Positions 26,533-34,839 of a stretch of DNA of 64,000 nucleotides are shown piece after piece; the stretch's first letter is position 1; each line of letters opens with the position of its first letter. The notes below the pieces were generated by a model. That model was not told the origin of the DNA. It was given only the letters and a program-made list of their open reading frames with translations, and searched no databases. The position numbers were made by a program, and so were the translations under genes. Origin of the DNA: an uncultured Mycoplasmatota bacterium (GTDB lineage Bacteria > Bacillota_I > Bacilli_A > RF39 > UBA660). The stretch spans positions 1-64,000 of the forward strand of contig UROI01000002.1 in assembly GCA_900549325.1 (NCBI GenBank), given 5' to 3'.

Positions 26533-28371
26533 CTAAAATAATCCACAGCCGTTTGGAGAAATAAATGGCCAAACCTTGTTAGCAATATTCAACAGTAAAT
26601 TAACAATTGTCGGTGTAAAAAAGAATAATACTGCTATAACTAATCTTTTTATAAATGTTTTTTGTGACTTTTTCATTCCATCTTCATCATTAGAAAACAT
26701 TGCTTTTGTAAAATCTATTATTCCGAATATAATTAATATTATTGGAACTGCTATTTTAATTATGGCTGCAAATTTTTCAATTTCACCTTTTATTTCTTCA
26801 CCTATTAATGTTTCACAATCTCTAACTAAACTCACGCCAAGGCCTTCAACTAATTTTGTATATTTATTAACAATCTCCGTTTCATTTGATGGAATTAAGT
26901 TATTATTTTTTAAATATAAAGCTGCTTTTGCAAGTTCTTTTGTATATTCTTTTGTTTTGTCATTAACGTTAAAAACATTAATGTCGCTATTATTGTTACT
27001 AAGTATATTTATCTGCTTTAATAGTGAATCATCTAATACTGACTCAACGATAGTGTTATTAACACCATTATATTCTTTCAATGTGTTTTTGCCAAACATA
27101 GAGCAATAAAAGCCACTTTTTAACGATGCTGCCGCATCAGTTGTTGACTTTTCTTCACAATTTGCATTGAAATATACAAATTTATTTTCTTGATTATTTA
27201 ATGCACTATTTAAATCTTCATAAGCAGCATTTAAATCTTCAATCATTTTTGTTGAATTATATGTACTAGAGAAAGTATACCCTTTTCCGCTATCACTTGC
27301 TTCATTTATTTCTTTTGCTGTCCTAATAAGTTCTTGATATGAACCCTTTTCACTAAATTTTTTTATTTTTTCTATTTTTAAAGATGTAGATGCATTGTTT
27401 TCACCAAACCACTTTTCAACAAATGCCCATTGCTTATTTCCATACAATATTGGGTTATTGTCATTTTCTATCAATTTATATATGGATCTTTCGGTATTTC
27501 CTGTATTTACTAATAATGCGTTTTTATTTTCATCTATTTTAAAATAATTTCTTCCTAATTTTGATAGACGAACCAATTGTGTTGCCATTGCTTGATCTAC
27601 ATAACCGCTATCATTATAGTAGGCGGCATCCGGACCAAAAACATCTAAGGAACTTCCAGTATTATCCTTCTTTAAAATCCAATTATCGCTTGAAAAAATT
27701 AAATTAAAATTTTCTAATAATTCTTGAACTGACTCGTTACTTGTATACACAAAGCCATATTCACCATTAATGTTATATGCTTCGATCATAACATATTTTT
27801 CTGCTTCGCTTTCTCCATAGTAGTATATTGCTAATTTGCTTTCATTTAATGTTTCAACCGCATATGGTGTTGAAACACCTTGCATTACAATAAAATCACT
27901 TTTTGTTGGTTGTAAAAAGCAAGTATTAAAGCCGGTTGTTTTATACATTGCATTCGGACAAACTCCGTTTGCTAATTGATCAATAGAAATCAAGTTTTCA
28001 TTGGAGTCACATTCTGGAAATTTTCCCCCTCTACTGTGTTCATCGCTATACCAGCATACTGAACTATCATCCTCGCCACTGTGTGATGTATTTAAAAGAA
28101 ATGTTGGCCCTTGAACTGAAAAAAAATCATTTCCAACATATGCAACATGTCTAGTACCAATGCTTTTACGACTGATTGTATTTATTGTAGCAATAGTATT
28201 ATATTTCTTAAACTTATTGTTGCCATCATAGTATGAATTGTGGTACATTTCACCATCTGCGGTTGCAGTACACTGCATCCACATAACTACAGCATTTGCT
28301 CTGCTTGTAAATAGTATTGTTGATACCAGTATTGTTATGATTGTTAATAATATTTTTTTATTTTTATTCAT
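26533..28371 (-). CDS. Large secreted protein with a C-terminal VirB2-like pilin domain
   Basis: 612 aa. Signal peptide at 1-28 (KILLTIITILVSTILFTSRANA), then a roughly 500-residue Asn/Ser-rich external region with at least eight cysteines (CTATADGEMYHNSYY, CWYSDEH, CEEKSTTDAAASLKSGFYCS). At the C-terminus two membrane helices lie around VPIILIIFGIIDFTKAMF and RLVIAVLFFFTPTIVNLLL. They match the short pilin genes at 29483 and 29942 (VPILLIVLGMLDLGKAV, KRFLYAVGVFAVVWMV). So it is a pilin-like domain with a big ectodomain, perhaps a surface adhesin or tip subunit of the T4SS. AGGAGT binding site. Confidence 0.7.
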   Translation of the reverse strand: MNKNKKILLTIITILVSTILFTSRANAVVMWMQCTATADGEMYHNSYYDGNNKFKKYNTIATINTISRKSIGTRHVAYVGNDFFSVQGPTFLLNTSHSGEDDSSVCWYSDEHSRGGKFPECDSNENLISIDQLANGVCPNAMYKTTGFNTCFLQPTKSDFIVMQGVSTPYAVETLNESKLAIYYYGESEAEKYVMIEAYNINGEYGFVYTSNESVQELLENFNLIFSSDNWILKKDNTGSSLDVFGPDAAYYNDSGYVDQAMATQLVRLSKLGRNYFKIDENKNALLVNTGNTERSIYKLIENDNNPILYGNKQWAFVEKWFGENNASTSLKIEKIKKFSEKGSYQELIRTAKEINEASDSGKGYTFSSTYNSTKMIEDLNAAYEDLNSALNNQENKFVYFNANCEEKSTTDAAASLKSGFYCSMFGKNTLKEYNGVNNTIVESVLDDSLLKQINILSNNNSDINVFNVNDKTKEYTKELAKAALYLKNNNLIPSNETEIVNKYTKLVEGLGVSLVRDCETLIGEEIKGEIEKFAAIIKIAVPIILIIFGIIDFTKAMFSNDEDGMKKSQKTFIKRLVIAVLFFFTPTIVNLLLNIANKVWPFISPNGCGLF

Positions 28372-28435
28372 TTATAATCGACTCCTTCAAAAAGTTAATT
28401 TATCACATTTAAATTATAGCATACTAATTAGAAAA

Positions 28436-28458
28436 AAGAAATCATTTTTTGATTTCTT
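28436..28458 (-). terminator. Intrinsic terminator at the end of the decayed metallopeptidase gene
   Basis: AAGAAATCA / TGATTTCTT with a 5-base loop, then TTTTT on the minus strand. It overlaps the last codons of the broken gene. Confidence 0.8.
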
Positions 28459-29435
28459 TTTTTGTTTTTTTGTTTGTTGGGTAATTATTTTCTATTTTAG
28501 AAAATAATTCTAAGAATTTTCTGCTTTCTTTTAAATATTCTTTAGTAGCACTATTATTCATTCTGTTAGAAAATGCATCATATAAAAATATATTTACTTT
28601 ATTGTATAAATTATTTATCATGTTTGCTTTTTCAATTATTGTTCTATCTCTACGTGTTTTTGTTATTGTATCTAAGTCTAAAATGAATTCTTTTACTTTC
28701 ATTTCATCTTGGTATCTAGATAATTCTTTTATCAAACCTTCGAGATCACCATGAAAATACATGTTAATCATCTTGTCTCTTCCTACAATTAGTTCTACTA
28801 ATTCTGCTACTGCTCTTTGATATTTATATCCAGTATCTTTACCATTAACAATTAATTTTTTATCAACAACATACCTATTTGATAATACTTCTGTATATCC
28901 TTCGTTTAAACCAATACCAACAACTGACATAAATGGCTTGATATAGTACTGACAAAATCCAGTTATAATTTTTCTACCATCTTCGAAACTTGATGCTGCA
29001 TGTATTAATTCATGGCTTATTACTTTCTAAAATAATTTTTTACCCTCTATGTAGTTGCTTATATTTAATTTAGTAAGAACATAGTTTTCTTTTATACTAT
29101 GGTTTAATGGGTCATAAGATCCACCTGCTCCTCTAAAACATAAATTTAAACTATTTATCCAATTTGAATTTACTTTTATACTTTCTATGTTTCTTTTAAT
29201 TATTTGCATGCTTTCATTTGAAACAATTGGTTCAAATGAAGTATAAATTTTATTTATTATTTCTTGCGTTTCTTCTGTTATATTAGGATTATAAGTTTTT
29301 TTCTTACTGTTTTATACATTTCTGGCTTTTCTAATACTTTATAATCCTTAAAAGAACCATTTTTTAATAATTTATTTTTATATTTTTATGTGTTAATATT
29401 CCTGCTAATAAAACTATTCCACCTTCTATTATCAT
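28442..29435 (-). pseudogene. Broken zinc metallopeptidase gene (HELIH motif)
   Basis: Reading the minus strand from ATG 29435 (GGGGG upstream, product MIIEGGIVLLAGIL), the frame shifts near 29350-29390 and again near 29300 at A-runs. It then runs YNPNITEETQEII ... IEGKKLF to a TAG at 29029-29027. In the same frame it continues at once with KVISHELIHAASSFEDG ... GLNEGYTEVLSNRY to a normal stop at 28442. HELIH plus a downstream NEGYTE is the zinc-binding arrangement of gluzincin-type metallopeptidases. One nonsense codon and two frameshifts split one ancestral gene of about 330 aa. A 162-aa remnant could still start at the ATG at 28930, but it would lack HELIH. Confidence 0.75.
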
Positions 29436-29452
29436 ATTTTCCCCCTATAATA

Positions 29453-29482
29453 TTAAAGGTTCAGCTTTGACTGAACCTTTAA
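29453..29482 (-). terminator. Intrinsic terminator of the first pilin gene
   Basis: TTAAAGGTTCAG / CTGAACCTTTAA, 12 pairs with a 6-base loop, directly after the stop codon. The T-tract on the minus strand is weak (TATTATAGG). Confidence 0.65.
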
Positions 29483-29818
29483 TTATTTTCCTCTTATTTT
29501 GCTCCAACAAGCTGTCCAACCATCAAGAGTGCTTTCATCTACATCTTTAAGTCCAAGTCCAGAAACCATATTTAATACAAATGTAACCATCCATACTACT
29601 GCAAATACGCCAACTGCATATAAGAATCTTTTTCCAAATGCTTTTGTGGCTTTCTTTACTTCATCTTCCTTGCTTGCTATTACGGCTTTTCCTAAATCAA
29701 GCATTCCTAATACTATTAGTAATATTGGAACACCAACCATAATGGCATTTACTAAATATCCAAGTAAATTCCATATCGGATCTAAGCTTTCATTTGTACA
29801 TATATCCAATAGATACAT
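29483..29818 (-). CDS. VirB2-like T4SS pilin, copy 1
   Basis: 111 aa with two membrane helices (about 20-42 and 68-90) joined by a charged loop KAVIASKEDEVKKATKAFGK, and a short external tail with Cys106. No cleavable signal peptide. This is the plan of the T4SS pilin family related to VirB2/TrbC. It is paralogous to the gene at 29942: the section from GVPILLIV to FAVVW is nearly identical in protein and in DNA. It has its own terminator at 29453-29482. The two genes are 123 bases apart. Confidence 0.78.
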   Translation of the reverse strand: MYLLDICTNESLDPIWNLLGYLVNAIMVGVPILLIVLGMLDLGKAVIASKEDEVKKATKAFGKRFLYAVGVFAVVWMVTFVLNMVSGLGLKDVDESTLDGWTACWSKIRGK

Positions 29819-29886
29819 AATTATCCCTCCTAATACGACTATATATATTACAATAAAAATGATTTTTTGTCAACTGTATCAAAAAA

Positions 29887-29917
29887 AACAAATGTATGTT
29901 TTTTACACGCATTTGTT
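29887..29917 (-). terminator. Intrinsic terminator of the second pilin gene
   Basis: AACAAATG / CATTTGTT with a 15-base loop, followed by TTTTTT on the minus strand. Confidence 0.7.
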
Positions 29918-29941
29918 TACATTCACTTTTAGCATTATGAA

Positions 29942-30340
29942 TTAGCTCTTTTTTAAGGTGCTATAATGACATCCACCATCATCTGGTTTGCCACTATTAG
30001 ACTCGTTACCATTTGCTTTTATACAAGCCCAGCATCCTTGCCAACTACTTGTTGCAGCATCATCGACATCCTTAATTCCAAGATCTGCAACTAGTGAAAA
30101 TACTGTTGTAACTATCCATACTACAGCAAATACGCCAACTGCATATAAGAATCTTTTCCCAAATGCTTTTGTGGCTTTCTTTACTTCATCTTCCTTACTT
30201 GCTATTACGGCTTTTCCTAAGTCAATCATTCCAAATACTATCAACAATATTGGAATTCCAATCCAAATTGCATGGACAATGTATCCAACCAATCTCATTA
30301 CTGGCTCTAAATTCTCATTACATGTTGCTAAAATGTACAT
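29942..30340 (-). CDS. VirB2-like T4SS pilin, copy 2
   Basis: 132 aa. Starts MYILATCNENLEPVMRLVGY, then two membrane helices (about 20-42 and 68-90) around the same charged loop as copy 1 (KAVIASKEDEVKKATKAFGK). The C-terminal extension (about 100-132) carries three cysteines (WQGCWACIK, GGCHYS) that could form disulfides outside the cell. The two copies keep almost the same DNA across the loop, so a duplication is recent or maintained by gene conversion. The extra tail could give the subunits different surfaces. It has its own SD (GGAGGAAG) and is first in the T4SS cluster. Confidence 0.78.
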   Translation of the reverse strand: MYILATCNENLEPVMRLVGYIVHAIWIGIPILLIVFGMIDLGKAVIASKEDEVKKATKAFGKRFLYAVGVFAVVWIVTTVFSLVADLGIKDVDDAATSSWQGCWACIKANGNESNSGKPDDGGCHYSTLKKS

Positions 30341-30380
30341 TTTTTCTTCCTCCTTACTTATAATTATATATTACAATAAA

Positions 30381-30416
30381 AATAAGTAATTGTCAATTAT
30401 TTGACAATTACTTATT
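30381..30416 (-). terminator. Intrinsic terminator between the decayed ORF and pilin copy 2
   Basis: Sixteen perfect base pairs AATAAGTAATTGTCAA / TTGACAATTACTTATT with loop TTAT, then TTTATTG on the minus strand. Confidence 0.75.
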
Positions 30417-30730
30417 AATTATTTTTTTCTTTTATTAGCTTTTTAGCATTACTCTTTTTTATTTCTTGATGTTTTTTGAAACTATTTTAGATGAATAATA
30501 ATGTTTCATTTTCTGGCAATTTTATCCAATTATATCCTTATAACATCACACAATAAACATCTTTTAATAATAATGTACTAAGTACTATTATTAATAGTGT
30601 TTTAAAATTAAGTAAAAACATTAATGCCAATAATGGTATGCATCTTATTAAATTACTGGTATGAATGACATCAGCATAATATAGATATTTTTTAAACTTT
30701 CCTAGTACATTTACTTCATTTTTTTTGTAT
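30415..30730 (-). pseudogene. Decayed membrane-protein gene
   Basis: One minus-strand frame reads NEVNVLGKFKKYLYYADVIH, then a hydrophobic stretch with PLLALMFLLNFKTLLIIVLS, to a TAA. It continues in frame with GYNWIKLPENETLLFI to a second TAA, then NSFKKHQEIKKSNAKKLI and a final TAA at 30415. The amino-acid composition stays protein-like across both stops, and an intact terminator follows. I read it as the eroded remains of a small membrane protein of about 100 aa. No start codon with a binding site is evident, and the family is not recognised. Confidence 0.55.
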
Positions 30731-30766
30731 ATGATAATTTATATTTTTTCCTTTATCTTTTATTCT

Positions 30767-31291
30767 TTATTTTTTTCTATTTCTTTTAAATGCTTCTATA
30801 TAATCTTCGCTGCGTCTTAGTTCTTCATTAATAATATTTACTCTTACAGAAGCAGCCTTTTTTAAATTATCTATTGCAAATGAATAAGCTTCAATCTCAA
30901 CTGGAGTGAGTTCTTTTAAAATTTCCGCTATTCTATTAGGCGAAAGTTCATATTCACTATAAAGTTTGTTAATTCTAAGTTTTAAATTTCCACCTTTATT
31001 TAAAAGAATTTCTTCAAAGCCATATTGACCATCTGATGTTCCTATTTTTATATATTCTTCTCCAGTAATAATATCGTAGTATTTACTAGTATCAGTATCA
31101 TTTTCAATAATAGTTGGTATAATCTTTGATTTTACAAGCCTACCAGAAAAACTTTTGCGCTTTTCTATTAAAATTTGACCGTCGTGAATACTATTCACAT
31201 ATATTTTAAAACCATTATATGTTAAATTATAATTATCAAATATTTCAGCATATCCATTGTTAAGATATTCTGTTCTATAATATTTTTTCAT
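30767..31291 (-). CDS. Unrecognised 174-aa protein
   Basis: No family recognised. No signal peptide or membrane helix. Beta-rich N-terminal half (KKYYRTEYLNNGYAEIFDNY, then FKIYVNSIHDGQILIEKRKS) and a helical C-terminal half ending in a basic segment (EAFKRNRKK). It has a near-consensus promoter (31321-31349) and a GGGAAGGAAAG binding site, so it is expressed separately from the Tad genes upstream and the decayed T4SS-side gene downstream. Position between the two machines suggests accessory cargo, without evidence of function. Confidence 0.5.
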   Translation of the reverse strand: MKKYYRTEYLNNGYAEIFDNYNLTYNGFKIYVNSIHDGQILIEKRKSFSGRLVKSKIIPTIIENDTDTSKYYDIITGEEYIKIGTSDGQYGFEEILLNKGGNLKLRINKLYSEYELSPNRIAEILKELTPVEIEAYSFAIDNLKKAASVRVNIINEELRRSEDYIEAFKRNRKK

Positions 31292-31320
31292 ATTCTCTTT
31301 CCTTCCCTTAAATTGTCTAC

Positions 31321-31349
31321 TATTTTATATAAAATAGTAATATTTGTCA
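31321..31349 (-). promoter_or_regulatory. Promoter of the 174-aa gene
   Basis: TTGACA (31349-31344), a 17-base spacer and TAAAAT (31326-31321) on the minus strand. Confidence 0.8.
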
Positions 31350-31386
31350 AGTATTTTATTACTTTATGAAATTAAATATAAATAAA

Positions 31387-31405
31387 AAACGCTTATACTG
31401 CGTTT
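31387..31405 (-). terminator. Intrinsic terminator of the Tad operon
   Basis: AAACGC / GCGTTT with a 7-base loop, followed by TTTATTTAT on the minus strand, 20 bases after the stop of the TadZ-like gene. Confidence 0.7.
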
Positions 31406-31424
31406 ATCTTATAAGTAAATTACT

Positions 31425-32420
31425 TTATTTCTTTTTGAATATATCGAAGATACTCTTTTTAGGAGGTTCTTCTGTTTCTTCTTGTACCTTAATATATCCT
31501 AATTTTTCTAGAAGTGGTAAGATATATTTGCTTACATCTTCTTTATCATTTAGTGGTGGCATATTATAGAATACTTTTAAATCAGATTCTACTTCAAAAT
31601 TAGCTATATCACTATTATTTAGTAAGCTCTTATTTAATACTATATTTTTGCCTTTTAATTCACCAAATATCTTAGGATTAATTAGTGATAATTTATTTAA
31701 CTTAATAGTACTTGGCTCTATTAAATACAACACATCAGTGCATACATGCTCTTTATTAGTTCTATCTAAATCTATTACAAAAGTATTTATGCTACTATAT
31801 TTATTTATTGTATCCTCTAGAGAATCTTCTTTTACTGATAAACAGTCTTTATCATGAAAGTATGTTAAATCTCTCTTATTTAATTCTATTGCCATAGTAC
31901 TATAATAGTCACTTAATACTTTTTTTAGTAGATATACTAATGTTGTAGCTCCTGCTGAATCAGTTATATTCTTTACTCCAAGTATCTTTTTAGTAGACAA
32001 ACTGAGAGAAGCATTTGGTGTTTCTTCTACTGTACTTTCTATATTTTGATAGTGGGCTACATCTCTATAAATATTAGGATTAGTATATAGATACATTAGA
32101 TCATTTTGATCTTTAGTAAAATTATATATACCCATACTTACTAATTTAGATAGAAAAACATTTGAATCACTTATTTGATCATCTTTATCAAGTAATAATA
32201 TTACTTTATCCATATTAATACTCATTGATAATTTTTGTAAGTTATTTAAATCTTTATAATCTTTAATAGCTGTTATATCTAAAAACATTTTATTGAAGAA
32301 ATAATTTCCGAAAGTAGATATTATTTCGTCTACTTCGTAGATTCCCTCTAATTTCTTAGATACTTCTATATTTAATGTATTTAGTATGTCACTATATTTG
32401 TTGGCTATTACTGTATCCAT
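31425..32420 (-). CDS. TadZ/CpaE-like pseudo-ATPase
   Basis: 331 aa. An N-terminal receiver-like section (1-125) precedes a MinD/ParA-like section (about 140-300). Where these ATPases have the deviant Walker A GGVGKTT, this protein reads TDSAGATTL, so the lysine and second glycine are missing and ATP hydrolysis is doubtful. TadZ/CpaE proteins localise Tad pilus machines at the membrane, and degenerate P-loops are known in the family. Last gene of the Tad operon; its ATG shares a base with the stop of the TadE-like gene (TAATG). The lysine-rich tail (KKSIFDIFKKK) may contact membrane. Confidence 0.65.
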   Translation of the reverse strand: MDTVIANKYSDILNTLNIEVSKKLEGIYEVDEIISTFGNYFFNKMFLDITAIKDYKDLNNLQKLSMSINMDKVILLLDKDDQISDSNVFLSKLVSMGIYNFTKDQNDLMYLYTNPNIYRDVAHYQNIESTVEETPNASLSLSTKKILGVKNITDSAGATTLVYLLKKVLSDYYSTMAIELNKRDLTYFHDKDCLSVKEDSLEDTINKYSSINTFVIDLDRTNKEHVCTDVLYLIEPSTIKLNKLSLINPKIFGELKGKNIVLNKSLLNNSDIANFEVESDLKVFYNMPPLNDKEDVSKYILPLLEKLGYIKVQEETEEPPKKSIFDIFKKK

Positions 32421-32872
32421 TATCTATTTATCCTTTCTATTTTACGAGTTTCACCTGTTATTGGAACATTGAAGTTTAATTTAAAGAATGGAAGATTAAT
32501 ATTTATATATGTTGTTACTTTATAATACTTACTTGTTACACCATCATTTGTTGGTCCTGATGTTTCTTCAATGCAGTAACCTCTATCATAACAATGTACA
32601 TTATCAGTATTACTATTTTTTATGTCTGCTAAATTTACATAATAGCTAACTGTGTTTAAGTATGTATTAATACTTCCAATTACAGATCCTTCTTTGGTAT
32701 CTGTATAATCTGAATCATTTATTCCTTCGTTCTGCTCTATGATATCTATTATTCTATTTTTAACTCTAAAGGCTTTAGCATAGTTTAAGGCTACCGCTAT
32801 AAAAGCTATATAGATGGCTAAAAATATTAACATTAACTTTATTGTAAAAATTCCACCAAATGCCTCTCTCAT
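32420..32872 (-). CDS. TadE-like pseudopilin
   Basis: 150 aa. One N-terminal membrane helix (about 10-30: KLMLIFLAIYIAFIAVALNY) followed by AKAFRVKNRIIDIIEQNEG and an external region with a Cys pair (HCYDRGYCIEE). That is the TadE/TadF layout: a hydrophobic start, then an amphipathic helix and a small globular domain. It lies between the Flp-like pilin and the TadZ-like gene. AGGTGAT binding site. The exact family is inferred from topology and position. Confidence 0.65.
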   Translation of the reverse strand: MREAFGGIFTIKLMLIFLAIYIAFIAVALNYAKAFRVKNRIIDIIEQNEGINDSDYTDTKEGSVIGSINTYLNTVSYYVNLADIKNSNTDNVHCYDRGYCIEETSGPTNDGVTSKYYKVTTYININLPFFKLNFNVPITGETRKIERINR

Positions 32873-32900
32873 TTATATCACCTACTTTAATATTCTTAAA

Positions 32901-33083
32901 TTATTCACATCTGCTTCCATTCCAAGTTTGTCCTTCAGGACATACGTTGTCAGCATTTCCACCAAATGCATTATTGATAGTTTCAGTTATTTTTGGCCAC
33001 ATAAGTGCTAAAATACCACCAATTACTGCTACTGCTACAATAACTATTACTGTCATTGATACTTCACCTGTTGCTTCTTTCAT
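32901..33083 (-). CDS. Flp-like major pilin
   Basis: 60 aa from ATG 33083 (AAGGTGAAAAGTG upstream). It begins MKEATGEVSMTVIVIVAVAV: a short charged leader, then a hydrophobic helix (about 10-29), then KITETINNAFGG and a tail with two cysteines (CPEGQTWNGSRCE). Size, topology and location between tadC and the TadE-like gene are those of a Flp/Tad pilin. The leader would be cut by a prepilin peptidase after a glycine (Gly6 or nearby), but no such peptidase gene lies in this window. The C-terminal disulfide-type pair is unusual for Flp. Confidence 0.65.
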   Translation of the reverse strand: MKEATGEVSMTVIVIVAVAVIGGILALMWPKITETINNAFGGNADNVCPEGQTWNGSRCE

Positions 33084-33141
33084 CACTTTTCACCTTCTTT
33101 CATATATTATTTTTTTATTCTTTTCTATATATTTCTAATCT

Positions 33142-33933
33142 TTAGAAACTCATTATCATAAAGATTGAAATCAGTAGTAATCCAAGAGATCCAAAACCTG
33201 TTACACACATCATAATCATGGTTTTTCTCTCCATAGTATCAAGTCTAGCCTGATACTTCATTTCTCTTGATTTTGCTTGAAGAGATGATACTGATTTAGA
33301 GAAGGATACTAATTGTTGATGTTTCTTTTCTTGTTCTCCTAGTCCTAATCTATATAATAATCTCATCATTCTCATTGAATCTCTTACTGGATATTCTTTA
33401 GCAAAATCCATATATGGATCTATTGAAGAATCTCCAGCCTCTATTCTTGCTACTAGTCTTTTTAATCCTGGTTTAAATACTTCAGGGGCATCATCTATAC
33501 TTTTAGCTAAAGCTACTGGTACTGTATAGTGATGAACTAGTACTTCTAAACTTTTTAAGTAATATGGTAATAAGGAATCTATATAATTTAGATGTTTTTT
33601 ATACCAACTTCTAAGAGAAGTATATTGCTGTTTATATACTAGATATCCTACTACAATAGCGGCTATTACTGTTAAGTAACTCATTTGTGATAGGAATAAG
33701 AATATTAATGCAGCTGCAACAATAACGCCGTTTCTTATTCTTTTCATGAATACTTCATTTGGGTCATATACTCTATCTCCATATTTAGCTATTAATAGAA
33801 AGTCATAATCCTTTTCTTTTAACAAATTACATAGTTTGTTATTATTACCAAAGATACTATCTTTATTTATTTTTCCATTTACCATAAATATATATATTAC
33901 TATTATGGCTATTATTAGCATTTCTATATACAT
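33142..33933 (-). CDS. tadC: Tad pilus membrane platform protein TadC
   Basis: 263 aa. Membrane helices at about 2-20, 70-105 and the C-terminus (about 240-262), with a GspF/T2SF-type cytoplasmic domain between (LPYYLKSLEVLVHHYTVPVA, then VRDSMRMMRLLYRLGLGEQE, then LQAKSREMKYQARLD). Pairs with TadB as the inner-membrane base on which TadA acts. Its start shares a base with the stop of tadB (TAATG), so the pair is translationally coupled. Confidence 0.82.
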   Translation of the reverse strand: MYIEMLIIAIIVIYIFMVNGKINKDSIFGNNNKLCNLLKEKDYDFLLIAKYGDRVYDPNEVFMKRIRNGVIVAAALIFLFLSQMSYLTVIAAIVVGYLVYKQQYTSLRSWYKKHLNYIDSLLPYYLKSLEVLVHHYTVPVALAKSIDDAPEVFKPGLKRLVARIEAGDSSIDPYMDFAKEYPVRDSMRMMRLLYRLGLGEQEKKHQQLVSFSKSVSSLQAKSREMKYQARLDTMERKTMIMMCVTGFGSLGLLLISIFMIMSF

Positions 33934-34838
33934 TATTCGGCACCTACATTCTCGTTATAATATTTTTCTCCTGATAGAAGAAAATAACTATTTATTAAGA
34001 CAATACCATGTATTAGTATTCGAATTAATGTATTATCAATCATAGATATATATGTTTCTTGTCCTATTAATATTTGAATAAGGGCTACCATTCCATATAG
34101 AGCTACTCCAAAGGTTAGAAATTGTTTATGGAAGTTTGCTCTATCTGTTCTATCTCGATATACACCTTCTACTAAGATGTCTATATCTGATAACATATTT
34201 TCAAATGTTTCTGCTGTATCCTTGGCACCCTCTTTAGTTACTTGTAGAAATAACTGATGCATATTTTTTACCATATAGTATGGATATTTGGTATCCATAT
34301 ATTTTATTGAATCATAGACATCACCTTTTTCATAAGATAGTGCTATCATTGTTTTTACATCAGATAAAAGTGGTTCTTCAAGTATTCCTGATTCTACTAC
34401 TCCCTCTAGTGATTTTACAAAGGCCTGAGTAGTAGCAAATTCCATTATGGTATTGGTGCAATATACTTGTACTTGTTCAAATATATATTCACTATATTGT
34501 CTTTTGCATCTTAAATATGTTATGTATGGTATAAATGATACCGCTACTATGATATATACTAATGATATCAAGATGTTATAGAAGTACAAATAACTTATGC
34601 CACCTGCTAATCCAGCAAAGGCTATTAGTTGAAATAGGTATTGTCTTGGAGTATACTCTAGTCCTAGTTCTTTTACCTTTTCTCTCATTATTTTAAATGA
34701 GTATGGTTCTATTTTTTTATATGTATTTATAGCCTGCTGCGAGATAAACTTATATACTGATTCTCCCTGCTTAGTACGATAAGATACTATAAATATTATT
34801 ATTAAACCTATTAGGATGATTTCCACTTCTATCACCAC
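33933..34838 (-). CDS. tadB: Tad pilus membrane platform protein TadB
   Basis: 301 aa. Helices at about 4-20, 74-106 and near the C-terminus (about 250-292); between them a T2SF domain with LSYEKGDVYDSIKYMDTKYP and MHQLFLQVTKEGAKDTAETF. It forms the membrane platform with TadC. The frame opens at GTG 34838, but AAGGTGGTGAT occupies 34841-34831, so the GTG at 34826 (MEIILIGL) is the better start. It follows tadA almost directly. Confidence 0.82.
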   Translation of the reverse strand: MVIEVEIILIGLIIIFIVSYRTKQGESVYKFISQQAINTYKKIEPYSFKIMREKVKELGLEYTPRQYLFQLIAFAGLAGGISYLYFYNILISLVYIIVAVSFIPYITYLRCKRQYSEYIFEQVQVYCTNTIMEFATTQAFVKSLEGVVESGILEEPLLSDVKTMIALSYEKGDVYDSIKYMDTKYPYYMVKNMHQLFLQVTKEGAKDTAETFENMLSDIDILVEGVYRDRTDRANFHKQFLTFGVALYGMVALIQILIGQETYISMIDNTLIRILIHGIVLINSYFLLSGEKYYNENVGAE

Positions 34839-34839
34839 C

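Noticed and set aside
26576..27109. 177-aa plus-strand ORF opposite the large T4SS protein gene
   Set aside because: Composition (Ser/Ile/Leu-rich, no motif) fits an antisense shadow, and it has no binding site or promoter.
28442..28930. Treating the 162-aa ORF as a complete gene
   Set aside because: The protein continues upstream in the same frame through HELIH to a single TAG, so the short form is the remnant of a broken gene.
29499..30389. Plus-strand ORFs of 148 and 133 aa opposite the pilins, similar to each other
   Set aside because: Their resemblance is explained by the duplicated pilin DNA on the other strand; no start signals.
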